A stretch of DNA of 64,000 nt from Betaproteobacteria bacterium (GTDB lineage Bacteria > Pseudomonadota > Gammaproteobacteria > Burkholderiales > SG8-41), in assembly GCA_028292435.1 (NCBI GenBank), contig JAQGMI010000170.1:1-64000 (forward strand). The letters run 5' to 3'. The notes under the pieces are model-generated. The model had not been told where the DNA came from and made no database searches. It worked only from the letters and a program-made list of their open reading frames with translations. The position numbers and the translations under genes are program-made. This document shows, in pieces, positions 25,758 through 34,514 of the stretch (position 1 is its first letter; each line of letters begins with the position of its first letter).

Positions 25758-26825
25758 TCAATTAGTATAAACGATTTCCCTCAAGGCATCGACCAAACCC
25801 GCGCATTGCTCGTCCGTGCCGACGGTAATACGCAGGTACGGCGCAATGCGCCGCGGATTCTTGAAGTGCCGAACGATGATGCTGCGTTCACGCAAACGCG
25901 CCGCGATCTCGGCGCCATCGCGTTCAGGCATCCGCGCAAAAACAAAATTGGCGGCCGACGGCAGCACTTCAAAGCCGAGCGTTTGCAGTTGCTCGGCCAA
26001 CGATTTTTTTGTTGCGATCACTTTCTGGCACATCTGCTTAAAGTAGGTCTCATCCTCGATAGCCGCAGTTGCGCCCGCCTGCGCCAAGCGGTCGAGCGGA
26101 TAGGAGTTGAAACTGTCTTTCACGCGATTGAGCGCTTCAATCAACAGCGGGTGCCCGGTGGCATAACCGACGCGCAGTCCCGCGAGTGCGTGCGATTTGG
26201 AAAGCGTGTGTGTGACCAGAAGCTGCGGATAGCGTTTTACGAGCGGCACGCACGATACCCCGCCGAAATCGACGTAAGCCTCGTCGATCACGACGACGGA
26301 CGCCGGATTCGACTTCAGCAGCCGTTCGATTTCAACCAAAGGCACGAGCCGGCCCGTCGGCGCATTTGGATTCGGAAAAATAATGCCGCCGTTGGGTCGC
26401 GCATAATCGCCGACGTCGATTGCAAATTCGGCATTCAACGGGACCTGGACGTAATCGATAGCGTAAAGCCGGCAGTAAACCGGGTAAAAGCTGTAGGTGA
26501 TGTCGGGGAACAGCACCGGTGCGTCGTGTTTCAACAGCGCGAGAAACACGTGAGCGAGCACCTCGTCCGAACCATTGCCGACAAATACCTGGTCCGGCGT
26601 GAGCTGGTGACGCTGCGCGATCGCCGAACGCAGCTTGTCGCTCAGCGGATCGGGATACAAGCGCAGCGTATCGCCGATTTCGGTGCGCAATGCATCGAGC
26701 ACCTTACGGCTCGGGCCGTAGGGGCTTTCATTGGTATTGAGCTTGATAAGGTTCGGCAGCTTGGGCTGCTCGCCCGGCACGTAGGGCGTGAGCCCCTGCA
26801 CGACCGCGCTCCAGTAGTCACTCAT
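25758..26825 (-). CDS. hisC: histidinol-phosphate aminotransferase
   Basis: The protein has 355 residues, a PLP fold-type I aminotransferase. LNTNESPYGPSRKVLDALR is the opening signature; the PLP lysine lies in THTLSKSHALAGLRVGY; the DEAYVDF motif holds the pyridine-binding aspartate. It aminates imidazole acetol phosphate to histidinol phosphate. It begins 7 bases after the hisD stop. Confidence 0.96.
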   Translation of the reverse strand: MSDYWSAVVQGLTPYVPGEQPKLPNLIKLNTNESPYGPSRKVLDALRTEIGDTLRLYPDPLSDKLRSAIAQRHQLTPDQVFVGNGSDEVLAHVFLALLKHDAPVLFPDITYSFYPVYCRLYAIDYVQVPLNAEFAIDVGDYARPNGGIIFPNPNAPTGRLVPLVEIERLLKSNPASVVVIDEAYVDFGGVSCVPLVKRYPQLLVTHTLSKSHALAGLRVGYATGHPLLIEALNRVKDSFNSYPLDRLAQAGATAAIEDETYFKQMCQKVIATKKSLAEQLQTLGFEVLPSAANFVFARMPERDGAEIAARLRERSIIVRHFKNPRRIAPYLRITVGTDEQCAGLVDALREIVYTN

Positions 26826-26832
26826 CGCCCTG

Positions 26833-28131
26833 TCACTTCATCCGAAAGGCGGCGGACTGCGCGTGCGCGGTCAGGCCTTCGCCGCGCGCGAGTTCCATCG
26901 CGATTGCCCCGAGCTTTGCTGCGCCATCTTTAGACACGCCGATTACGCTTGTGCGCTTTTGAAAATCATAGACGCCGAGCGGCGAAGAAAACCGCGCGGT
27001 GCGCGATGTCGGCAGCACGTGATTCGGCCCCGCGCAATAGTCGCCGAGCGCTTCGGACGTATACGATCCGAGGAAAATGGCGCCGGCGTTGCGGATTTTG
27101 GGCAGTAGCGCGTCCGCATTGGCGACCGATAACTCGAGATGCTCGGGCGCGATCTGATTAACGATTGAACAGGCCTCGTCGAGGTCACGCACTTCAATCA
27201 ATGCGCCGCGTTTTTCGAGTGCGGCTTTAATCACGGCTTGGCGCGGCATCGAAGGTAACTGGCGGTCGATGCTCGCCGCTACACGGTCGAGATAGTGTGC
27301 GTCCGGCGCCAGCAAAATCGCCTGCGCAAGCTCGTCGTGCTCGGCCTGCGAAAACAGATCCATCGCGATCCAGTCGGGATCCGTGGTGCCATCGCAAACG
27401 ATGAGGATTTCCGACGGTCCGGCCACCATGTCGATGCCGACAATTCCGAAGACGCGGCGTTTAGCGGCGGCCACATAGGCGTTGCCCGGGCCGACGATTT
27501 TGTCGACCTGCGGCACGGTTTCTGTCCCGTACGCGAGTGCGCCTACGGCTTGCGCGCCGCCGATGCCAAACGCGCGGTCAACGCCCGCGAGTGCCGCCGC
27601 GGCCAGCACGAGCTCGTTCCTCGCGCCGTCAGGCGTGGGCACGACCATCACGATTTCGCGCACGCCGGCGACCTTTGCCGGCAGTGCATTCATCAAGACC
27701 GAAGACGGGTACGCGGCTTTGCCGCCGGGGACGTAAATGCCCACACGATCGAGTGCGCTTACTTGCTGTCCGAGACGGGTGCCGTCCTCGTCGGTATAGC
27801 TCCAGGACTGTGCGATCTGCTTTTCGTGATAGGAACGTACCCGTGCCGCGGCCTGTTCGAGCGCACGGCGTTGTGTTGCCGGAAGTTCCGCCAGCGCCCG
27901 TTGCATTTCGGCGCGCGTAAATTCAAGCTCGCTAAGCGACTTTGCCTGCACGCGATCGAAACGCTGCGTATATTCGAGCACGGCGGCATCGCCGCGTTTT
28001 TTTACATCGTCGAGCACTCGCGCGACCATCGCATCGACAGCAGCGTCCTGCGCGCCTTCGAACGCGAGCAATGCAGCGAGCTGCGTCGCAAAGTCCGGAG
28101 CGCTCGACTTTAACCGCTTAAGCGCTGTCAT
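26833..28131 (-). CDS. hisD: histidinol dehydrogenase
   Basis: The protein has 432 residues. Hallmarks are VPGGKAAYPSSVLMNALPAK, DKIVGPGNAYVAAAKRRVFG, DMVAGPSEILIV and DLFSQAEHDELAQAIL, with the zinc-binding His/Asp/Glu set. It performs the two final NAD-dependent oxidations to histidine. The start overlaps the hisG stop by 4 bases. Confidence 0.97.
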   Translation of the reverse strand: MTALKRLKSSAPDFATQLAALLAFEGAQDAAVDAMVARVLDDVKKRGDAAVLEYTQRFDRVQAKSLSELEFTRAEMQRALAELPATQRRALEQAAARVRSYHEKQIAQSWSYTDEDGTRLGQQVSALDRVGIYVPGGKAAYPSSVLMNALPAKVAGVREIVMVVPTPDGARNELVLAAAALAGVDRAFGIGGAQAVGALAYGTETVPQVDKIVGPGNAYVAAAKRRVFGIVGIDMVAGPSEILIVCDGTTDPDWIAMDLFSQAEHDELAQAILLAPDAHYLDRVAASIDRQLPSMPRQAVIKAALEKRGALIEVRDLDEACSIVNQIAPEHLELSVANADALLPKIRNAGAIFLGSYTSEALGDYCAGPNHVLPTSRTARFSSPLGVYDFQKRTSVIGVSKDGAAKLGAIAMELARGEGLTAHAQSAAFRMK

Positions 28132-28763
28132 TTGACGGCTCGGGTCAGTTCGTCGAGCAGCGGTTGAATTTTCGCGCGTTTCAGTTTGAACGCGGCCTGA
28201 TTGATGATCAGGCGCGCGCTGATTTCCGCAATCGCTTCGACTGCAACGAGATTATTGGCCTTGAGCGTATGCCCGGTGCTCACCAGATCGACGATTGCGT
28301 CGGCAAGCCCCGTCAGCGGCGCCAACTCCATCGATCCGTAAAGCTTGATCAAATCGACGTGCACGCCCTTTGCGGCGAAATGCTCACGGGCGGTTTGCAG
28401 ATATTTCGTCGCCACTTTCAGGCGTGCACCTGACCGAACTGCCTGCTCGTATGCGAAGTCCTTGCGCACGGCAACCATCAGGCGGCAGCGCGCGATTTTC
28501 AGGTCGAGCGGCTGGTAGAGGCCGGTACCGCCATGCTCGGCGAGTATGTCACCGCCGGCAATGCCCAGATCGGCGGCGCCATACTGCACGTAGGTCGGCA
28601 CGTCGGTCGCGCGCACAATAATGAGCCGCACACCGTCGCGCGACGTCGGAATGATCAGCTTGCGCGATGCTTCCGGATCTTCGGACGCGACGATGCCCGC
28701 CGCCTTGAGCAAAGGCAGCGTCTCGTCGAGGATGCGTCCCTTCGATAAAGCAATACTGAGCAT
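28128..28763 (-). CDS. hisG: ATP phosphoribosyltransferase, short form
   Basis: The protein has 211 residues, lacking the C-terminal regulatory domain of long HisG, so it belongs to the short class that works as a hetero-octamer with HisZ. Conserved segments include LSIALSKGRILDETLPLL, YGAADLGIAGGDIL and AIVDLVSTGHTLKANNL, the PRPP-binding loop. It starts the pathway by joining ATP and PRPP. No hisZ gene is present in the window. It follows murA by 108 bases. Confidence 0.96.
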   Translation of the reverse strand: MLSIALSKGRILDETLPLLKAAGIVASEDPEASRKLIIPTSRDGVRLIIVRATDVPTYVQYGAADLGIAGGDILAEHGGTGLYQPLDLKIARCRLMVAVRKDFAYEQAVRSGARLKVATKYLQTAREHFAAKGVHVDLIKLYGSMELAPLTGLADAIVDLVSTGHTLKANNLVAVEAIAEISARLIINQAAFKLKRAKIQPLLDELTRAVK

Positions 28764-28871
28764 GACGTCATAATGCCGCGTGGGGTGGTGGATTTTACAG
28801 CAGATACGCGGCTTGAAGGGTCGGAACGCGCATCGCCGCGCGGCCTGTTCAATAACGAACGGCCGGACAGT

Positions 28872-30125
28872 TCAGCGCACGCGGCTGATGCGGGCGCCCA
28901 GGCGCGACAACTTTTCTTCGATCGACTCGTAACCGCGATCGAGGTGATAGACGCGTTCGATGGTCGTTTCGCCGCGCGCAATCAGCCCGGCGATTACCAG
29001 GCTCGCCGACGCACGCAAGTCGGTGGCCATTACCGTTGCGCCATCGAGATGACCAGCGCCGCTTACTACCGCGGTATTGCCTTCGACTTCGATACGGGCG
29101 CCGAGCCGGCGCAATTCCTGCACGTGCATGAATCGATTTTCAAAGATCGTTTCGGTCATCAGCGCAGTGCCGGTGGCGACGCTGTTGAGCGCCATGAACT
29201 GTGCCTGCATATCGGTTGGAAATGCCGGATACGGCGCGGTGCGCAGACTCACAGAGCGCAGACCGTTGGGCATGTGAAGATTGATGCAATCGTCGGCCGA
29301 CTCGATCTGCGCACCTGCCTCGCGCAGTTTTTCGAGCACCGCGTCGAGTATGCTGGCGCGCGTATCGCGCAGGCGGACTTCACCGCCCGTGGCCGCGGCG
29401 GCCGCCAGAAAAGTGCCGGTCTCAATGCGGTCTGGCATTACGCGGTAAGTCGCCGCATGCAGGCGCGGAACGCCTACGATCTTGATCACGTCGCCGCCGG
29501 CGCCTTTGATCTTTGCACCCATCGCTTTAAGACAATTAGCGAGATCGACAACTTCGGGTTCGCGCGCGGCATTCTCGATCACCGTCTGGCCATCTGCGAG
29601 GGTCGCCGCCATCATGATGTTTTCGGTGCCCGTCACGGTCACCAGATCCATGATGATGCGCGCGCCTTTAAGGCGCGGCGCAGTGGCCTGCATATAGCCG
29701 TGCTCGATAGCGATCGTTGCGCCCATCGCCTCCAGCGCTTTCAGATGCTGATCGACAGGTCTTAATCCGATTGCGCACCCGCCCGGTAACGAGACCCGCG
29801 CTTTGCCGCAGCGTGCCAGCAGCGGCCCGAGCACGAGCACCGACGCGCGCATGGTTTTAACGAGTTCGTACGGCGCTTCGGGGTTATCGAGTGCCTGCGC
29901 ATTCAGTTCGACGCCGAGCCGGTCGTCAACCGAGACCGCAATGCCCATTTGCGCGAGCAGGCCGAGCATTGTGGTGACGTCGCGCAGATGCGGCACGTTC
30001 GAAACCCGCAACGGCTCATCGCTCAGAATCGACGCGCACAGAATCGGCAGTGCAGCGTTCTTGGCGCCGGAAATCCGCACTTCTCCCTTCAGCGCAACGC
30101 CGCCCTCGATAACCAGTTTGTCCAT
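28872..30125 (-). CDS. murA: UDP-N-acetylglucosamine 1-carboxyvinyltransferase
   Basis: The protein has 417 residues. Lys22 lies in ISGAKNAALPILCASIL and the catalytic, fosfomycin-reactive cysteine is Cys117 in LPGGCAIGLRPVDQHL. It transfers enolpyruvate to UDP-GlcNAc, the first committed step of peptidoglycan synthesis, in the cytoplasm. Having cysteine and not aspartate predicts fosfomycin sensitivity of the enzyme. It lies 15 bases after the BolA-family gene and upstream of the his genes. Confidence 0.97.
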   Translation of the reverse strand: MDKLVIEGGVALKGEVRISGAKNAALPILCASILSDEPLRVSNVPHLRDVTTMLGLLAQMGIAVSVDDRLGVELNAQALDNPEAPYELVKTMRASVLVLGPLLARCGKARVSLPGGCAIGLRPVDQHLKALEAMGATIAIEHGYMQATAPRLKGARIIMDLVTVTGTENIMMAATLADGQTVIENAAREPEVVDLANCLKAMGAKIKGAGGDVIKIVGVPRLHAATYRVMPDRIETGTFLAAAAATGGEVRLRDTRASILDAVLEKLREAGAQIESADDCINLHMPNGLRSVSLRTAPYPAFPTDMQAQFMALNSVATGTALMTETIFENRFMHVQELRRLGARIEVEGNTAVVSGAGHLDGATVMATDLRASASLVIAGLIARGETTIERVYHLDRGYESIEEKLSRLGARISRVR

Positions 30126-30140
30126 GCTTCGAAGGGCGCG

Positions 30141-30377
30141 TTAGCGCTTGGCCCAATCTTCAGGCGTATGCGTCTGCATCGACAACGCGTGAATTTCTTC
30201 GCGCATGCGATCGCCGAGCGCGCGATAAACAATCTGGTGCTGCTGCACTTTATTCTTGCCGGTGAATGCGGCGCTTACGATCACCGCCTCGAAGTGATGA
30301 CCGTCGCCGGCGACATTGACGAACTCGCATTCGAGTCCCTGCTCGATATAAGTCTTAACTTGCTCGGGAGTTACCAT
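30141..30377 (-). CDS. BolA-family protein (IbaG-like)
   Basis: The protein has 78 residues. The fold signature is complete: CEFVNVAGDGHHFEAVIVSA, then FTGKNKVQQHQIVYRALGDR and a terminal EIHALSMQTHTPEDW. Its position before murA and near mla genes matches IbaG (YrbA) rather than BolA. The conserved histidine can ligate a 2Fe-2S cluster with monothiol glutaredoxin. Around 114 bases separate it from mlaB. Confidence 0.93.
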   Translation of the reverse strand: MVTPEQVKTYIEQGLECEFVNVAGDGHHFEAVIVSAAFTGKNKVQQHQIVYRALGDRMREEIHALSMQTHTPEDWAKR

Positions 30378-30491
30378 GATTTTTCAATCCTTTTGATGCG
30401 GCAGTTTATCGCGTTCCGGATCGCGGAAATCATGAGCGCAGCAAACGCGGAAGGCGCGGCGCACCCGCCTGCGGAACCACGTCCGTGCAGA

Positions 30492-30773
30492 TCAGGCGTC
30501 TGGCGCGACCAGGTCGGCGACGCCATACAGCGCCGCCAGGCTCTTCATGCTGTCGGGTAAATTTCGAAACGCAACCCGCACATTTTTTTCACGTGCAGCG
30601 CGTCTCCACTCGAACAACACGCTCAGTGCGGCTGAGTCGACTTCAGTGACCGCCTGCAGGTTGACCACCACGTCGCCGTTTAGCTGAGCCTTGCCCTCGT
30701 CGCAGATAGCGACGGCATTCGCTAGCGTGAGGGCGCCGGATAAGCGCAACTCATTACCGGCGCGCTCGATCAT
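30492..30773 (-). CDS. mlaB: MlaB, STAS-domain subunit of the phospholipid transporter
   Basis: The protein has 93 residues with a STAS fold (LRLSGALTLANAVAICDEGK, then VVNLQAVTEVDSAALSVLFE). MlaB binds the MlaF ATPase in the cytoplasm and stabilises the MlaFEDB complex. It is the last gene of mlaFEDCB and its start overlaps the mlaC stop by 4 bases. Confidence 0.9.
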   Translation of the reverse strand: MIERAGNELRLSGALTLANAVAICDEGKAQLNGDVVVNLQAVTEVDSAALSVLFEWRRAAREKNVRVAFRNLPDSMKSLAALYGVADLVAPDA

Positions 30774-31432
30774 TTGCGCGTGCCCTGCTGCTGGGCGAGC
30801 GTCTTGTTCTTGGTCGACAACGTTGCGATCAAGCCGTCAACGCCGCTCTTCTGGATTTCGGAGGCAAAACTGCTGCGGTAGTTCTGGACCAGGCTCACGC
30901 CGGCGATCACGACATCGTAGACTTTCCAGGTGCCATCGACTTTTTCCATGCTGTAATTGATGTCGATCGGATCGGCACCGGTCTTTTGCTTGATCAACGA
31001 ACGAACGACGACTTCCGTATCGGCAGGCGCCATTTTAAACGGCCGGTATTCGATGACCTGGTCGCGGTACTGCGAAAACGCGGTGGTGTAGGTGTTCACA
31101 AGCAAGGCGCGGAACTCATTGATGAGACTTTGCTGTTGTGCCGGCGACGCCTGACGCCAAGGCGCGCCAACCGCGAGACGCGTCATATGCGGAAAATTGA
31201 AATGCGGCAGTATTTTCGCTTCCACGACATCGAGCAATTTTTTGGTGTTGCCTGCCTGGATGTCCTTGTCGGCACGCAGGACCGCGAGCACTTCGTCGGT
31301 GACTCTTTTTGCGAGCGCATCAGGCGCGCTTTCCGACGCCGGGCTGGCGGCGGCCTGCGCGTGCGCCTGCGACGATGCGAGCGTTGTCGCTGTCAGTAAG
31401 AATCCGAGGAAAATCGCGCTGATTGATTTCAT
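30770..31432 (-). CDS. mlaC: MlaC, periplasmic phospholipid carrier
   Basis: The protein has 220 residues from ATG 31432; another ATG nine bases earlier is too close to the GGAAGGA ribosome-binding site. The signal peptide is MKSISAIFLGFLLTATTLAS. The mature MlaC domain shows PHFNFPHMTRLAVGAPWRQA, then FRALLVNTYTTAFSQYRDQV and WKVYDVVIAGVSLVQNYRSS. It shuttles phospholipids between the outer-membrane lipoprotein MlaA and the inner-membrane MlaFEDB complex. No mlaA gene is found in this cluster. Confidence 0.94.
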   Translation of the reverse strand: MKSISAIFLGFLLTATTLASSQAHAQAAASPASESAPDALAKRVTDEVLAVLRADKDIQAGNTKKLLDVVEAKILPHFNFPHMTRLAVGAPWRQASPAQQQSLINEFRALLVNTYTTAFSQYRDQVIEYRPFKMAPADTEVVVRSLIKQKTGADPIDINYSMEKVDGTWKVYDVVIAGVSLVQNYRSSFASEIQKSGVDGLIATLSTKNKTLAQQQGTRK

Positions 31433-31475
31433 TATTTGCATTCCTTCCGCGTCGTTTTTAATACTAAGACGTCTG

Positions 31476-31955
31476 TTATTTGGCGGCGCCGTTACTGTTA
31501 CCTTCGGCGGCTTTGCTATACATGAACTGACTGATCAACTTCTCGAGCACTACGGCCGATTGCGTCATTTTGATGGTGTCGCCATTGGCAAGTGACGCGT
31601 CCTCGGCCCCGCCTTCGAGCCCGATATATTGCTCACCCAGCAAACCTGCCGTCAGGATCGACGCCGACGAGTCTTTCGGAAATTTGAAGCGGGTCTCGAT
31701 GTTCATGCTGACCTTCGCCATGAACTTTTCATTGTCGAAAGTAATATCGGATACGCGTCCGACGACTACGCCGGCGCTTTTTACCGCGGCGCGCGGCTTG
31801 AGACCGCCGATATTGGTGAAGGGCGCGGACAATTCATAAGTCTGCGTGCCGCCAAAACTGCCCATATTGCCAACTTTCAGAGCCAGAATGGTCAACGCGA
31901 CAAAACCCGCGACCACAAACAGGCCGACCCACAGATCGATTGTCGAGCGTTCCAT
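31476..31955 (-). CDS. mlaD: MlaD, MCE-domain lipid-binding subunit
   Basis: The protein has 159 residues. The N-terminal anchor (IDLWVGLFVVAGFVALTILA) precedes one MCE domain (YELSAPFTNIGGLKPRAAVK, SAGVVVGRVSDITFD) and the hydrophobic TAGLLGEQYIGLEGG segment. Hexamers form the periplasmic channel of the complex. Its ATG shares one base with the mlaE stop. Confidence 0.95.
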   Translation of the reverse strand: MERSTIDLWVGLFVVAGFVALTILALKVGNMGSFGGTQTYELSAPFTNIGGLKPRAAVKSAGVVVGRVSDITFDNEKFMAKVSMNIETRFKFPKDSSASILTAGLLGEQYIGLEGGAEDASLANGDTIKMTQSAVVLEKLISQFMYSKAAEGNSNGAAK

Positions 31956-32752
31956 TAAGCCCCCCGAAACATAAATGCAGTTAGTATGAAATCAAGCCCT
32001 AAAATTGCCAGTGACGATGTCACCACCGTGCGCGTCGTCGCCCCGGATACGCCTTCGGCGGTTGGTGGCGCATCATAGCCCTCGAACAACGCGATCCAGG
32101 TAACTGCAACGCCGAACACCACGCTTTTGATGACGCCGTTCACGATATCTTCCCGAAAATCCACCGCACTTTGCATTTGCGACCAGAATGAGCCTTCGTC
32201 GACCCCGATTACGACCACGCCAACCAGGTACCCGCCGTATACGCCCATCGCGCTGAACATCGCGGCCAGCAGCGGCATTGATATAACGCCTGCCCAAAAC
32301 CGCGGCGCAACCACTCGTGCAATCGGGTCGACTGCCATCATCTCCATTGCCGACAATTGTTCGGTTGCCTTCATGAGGCCTATTTCGGCCGTCATCGCCG
32401 AACCCGCGCGGCTTGCAAACAATAGTGCTGACATCACGGGGCCGAGCTCGCGCACCAATGAAAGTGCAACCAGCACGCCAAGTGCTGATTCCGAACCGTA
32501 GGTTTTGAGGGTCTGATAACCCTGATAACCGAGCACCATGCCGACGAACAGTCCCGAAATCAGGATGATGATCATCGACAGCACGCCGGTGAAATACAAC
32601 TCGCGGATTATAAGCCGCAAGCGCAAAAAGCTGTTGCCCGAATTGAGCAGTGTCAGCGCGAAAAAACGCGACGCGTAGCCAAGCCGCAGCAGGCTCTCGA
32701 TCGCGTGGTGGCCGATGTTGCGCACATTGATAATCGAAGTGCGGTTAAGCAA
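31955..32752 (-). CDS. mlaE: MlaE, permease of the phospholipid transporter
   Basis: The protein has 265 residues if translation starts at TTG 32752, which has GAGGAG seven bases upstream and overlaps mlaF by 8 bases; GTG 32725 is an alternative without a ribosome site. Membrane helices include VLSMIIILISGLFVGMVLGY, and the family motif ELGPVMSALLFASRAGSAMT, then EIGLMKATEQLSAMEMMAVD, is complete. It forms the membrane core on which MlaD sits. Confidence 0.95.
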   Translation of the reverse strand: MLNRTSIINVRNIGHHAIESLLRLGYASRFFALTLLNSGNSFLRLRLIIRELYFTGVLSMIIILISGLFVGMVLGYQGYQTLKTYGSESALGVLVALSLVRELGPVMSALLFASRAGSAMTAEIGLMKATEQLSAMEMMAVDPIARVVAPRFWAGVISMPLLAAMFSAMGVYGGYLVGVVVIGVDEGSFWSQMQSAVDFREDIVNGVIKSVVFGVAVTWIALFEGYDAPPTAEGVSGATTRTVVTSSLAILGLDFILTAFMFRGA

Positions 32753-33545
32753 GCTCGAGCTCCTCGCTGAAATTTTTACTCGGGTACTGATAAGCGACCG
32801 GACCGTCGGCTTCACCCCACACGAACTGATGCACGAGCGGATCTTTCGATGCGCGCATTTGCTCCGGCGTGCCATGCGCAACCATCTTGCCCTCCGACAG
32901 ATAATAAACGTAATCGACGATATCGAGCGCTTCCTGCACGTCGTGCGTAACCACAATCGAGGTCGAGCCCAGCGCATCGTTTAGCTTGCGCACGAGATTG
33001 CGGATCACACCGAGCGAAATCGGGTCGAGGCCGGTAAACGGTTCGTCGTACATGATCAGCATCGGATCGAGCGAGGTCGCGCGAGCGAGCGCCACGCGCC
33101 GCGACATGCCGCCCGAGAGCTCGGCGGGCATCATGCGGTGAGCGCCGCGCAAACCAACCGCGTGCAGCTTCATCATGACCAGATCATGGATCATCGACTC
33201 CGGCAAGTCGGTATGCTCGCGCATCTGAAATGCGACGTTGTCATATACAGATAAGTCGGTGAACAACGCTCCGAACTGGAATAAAAGACCCATGCGACGG
33301 CGCATCCGGTACAGGCCTTCGCGGTCGAGTTCATGTGTCATTTCCCCATTAACCTTGACTGTGCCCTGCGTCGGCTTCAAGGCACCGCCGATCAACCGCA
33401 GCAAGGTCGTCTTGCCGGAACCGCTGATGCCCATGATGGCGACCACTTTGCCGCGCGGAATCACCATATCGATCCCGCTCAGGATGATGCGGCGCTTGTC
33501 GTACGAATAACCAACACCGCTGATCTCGATTAGATTGTCCGCCAC
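32745..33545 (-). CDS. mlaF: MlaF, ATPase of the phospholipid transporter
   Basis: The protein has 266 residues from GTG 33545; a TTG at 33566 would leave only about 8 bases after the predicted transcription start. Walker A (GISGSGKTTLL), the signature (LSGGMSRRVALARA) and Walker B (LIMYDEPFTGLDPI) are all present. The EIS.VGYSYDKRRIL opening is typical. It drives the MlaFEDB complex that maintains outer-membrane lipid asymmetry. It is the first gene of the mla operon. Confidence 0.93.
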   Translation of the reverse strand: MADNLIEISGVGYSYDKRRIILSGIDMVIPRGKVVAIMGISGSGKTTLLRLIGGALKPTQGTVKVNGEMTHELDREGLYRMRRRMGLLFQFGALFTDLSVYDNVAFQMREHTDLPESMIHDLVMMKLHAVGLRGAHRMMPAELSGGMSRRVALARATSLDPMLIMYDEPFTGLDPISLGVIRNLVRKLNDALGSTSIVVTHDVQEALDIVDYVYYLSEGKMVAHGTPEQMRASKDPLVHQFVWGEADGPVAYQYPSKNFSEELELA

Positions 33546-33580
33546 CGGTTTACCCAGTCCCCGCAATGCAAAAACGTTGA

Positions 33581-33609
33581 ATTCTAAACAGTTGGGGCGA
33601 TTATCACAA
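33581..33609 (-). promoter_or_regulatory. putative sigma-70 promoter of mlaFEDCB
   Basis: On the minus strand, TTGTGA is separated by exactly 17 bases from TAGAAT, matching four of six -35 and five of six -10 consensus positions. Transcription would start near 33574, giving a 29-base leader to the GTG start of mlaF. It lies in the 145-base divergent region between mlaF and the ABC ATPase gene. Confidence 0.5.
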
Positions 33610-33711
33610 TTGACCGAAGGTCGTAACTCGTGCGCCGCCCGACTGTCGTGGCGCGCGCTGCGGATGTTATAAGATACCGCCGTCTTCCAACGTGCGGAAA
33701 TGCGACCGGCG

Positions 33712-34446
33712 ATGTCTGAAATTGCGTTGCAATTTAGCGGGGTAGTGAAAAGTTATGGTCGCACGCAGGCACTGCGGGACGTCAGTTTCGACGTCGCGGA
33801 GGGCGAATTTTTCGGCCTGGTCGGCGTCAATGGCGCGGGTAAGACCACGTTACTCAAGTGCCTGCTTGATTTCTGCAATTTGTCGGCCGGCACCATTCAA
33901 ATCTTCGGCACACCGCATCACCTGACCGTCGCGCGCCGAAGGCTTGCTTTCCTGCCAGAGCGCTTTAATCCGCCCTACTACCTGACCGGCGAAGATTTCA
34001 TCCGCTACGTGCTGGGCATGCAGTCGACGCCATATGACCGTGCCGAAGCCGAGCACATGCTGCGCGCGTTCGATCTTGACTTAAGCGCGCTCAAACTGCC
34101 GGTTCGCGCCTATTCAAAGGGAATGACACAAAAACTCGGGCTCGCCGCCTGCCTGCTGTCCCGCAAGGATCTTTACATTCTCGATGAACCGGCGAGCGGT
34201 CTCGATCCCAAGGCACATGCACTGCTAAAAGCGCGGCTGCAGGAACTCAAGCGTCAGTCATGCACGGTCTTTTTCACCTCGCACGCGCTCGCCGACGTCG
34301 CCGAATTAAGCGACCGCATCGCGGTCATCCACGCCGGCAGTCTCCGCTTTGCCGGAACGCCCGCGGCGCTGTGCGAACAACACGGCGGCAAAACGCTTGA
34401 GCAGGCGTTCTTGAATTGCATCGATGACATTGCGCAAACGGCCTAA
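33712..34446 (+). CDS. ABC transporter ATP-binding protein, probable partner of the distant permease
   Basis: The protein has 244 residues; ATG 33712 begins the conserved domain, with ATG 33700 as an alternative. Walker A is GVNGAGKTTLL, the signature is the relaxed YSKGMTQKLGLAACL and Walker B is LYILDEPASGLDPK, typical of the CcmA-like ABC-2 group. No permease is adjacent. The only unpaired ABC-2 permease in the window is at 51581, beyond the pilus genes, so these two probably form one transporter. The gene precedes the response regulator by 68 bases on the same strand. Confidence 0.85.
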   Translation: MSEIALQFSGVVKSYGRTQALRDVSFDVAEGEFFGLVGVNGAGKTTLLKCLLDFCNLSAGTIQIFGTPHHLTVARRRLAFLPERFNPPYYLTGEDFIRYVLGMQSTPYDRAEAEHMLRAFDLDLSALKLPVRAYSKGMTQKLGLAACLLSRKDLYILDEPASGLDPKAHALLKARLQELKRQSCTVFFTSHALADVAELSDRIAVIHAGSLRFAGTPAALCEQHGGKTLEQAFLNCIDDIAQTA

Positions 34447-34514
34447 AACCACGACGGATGATTACTATCAGGCGATAAAACTATCTGGCAGAATACCTTA
34501 TTCAGGGAGGCTCT

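Noticed and set aside
25806..26933. 375-codon open frame antisense to hisC
   Set aside because: hisC is unmistakable on the other strand; the antisense product has shadow-like composition.
28773..29765. 330-codon open frame antisense to murA
   Set aside because: Same reasoning: murA is complete with catalytic Cys117 and the plus-strand product has no motif.
34486..34500. Possible sigma-54 promoter before the response regulator (TGGCAG...)
   Set aside because: The -24 half looks fair but the dinucleotide at the -12 position is TA in place of GC.
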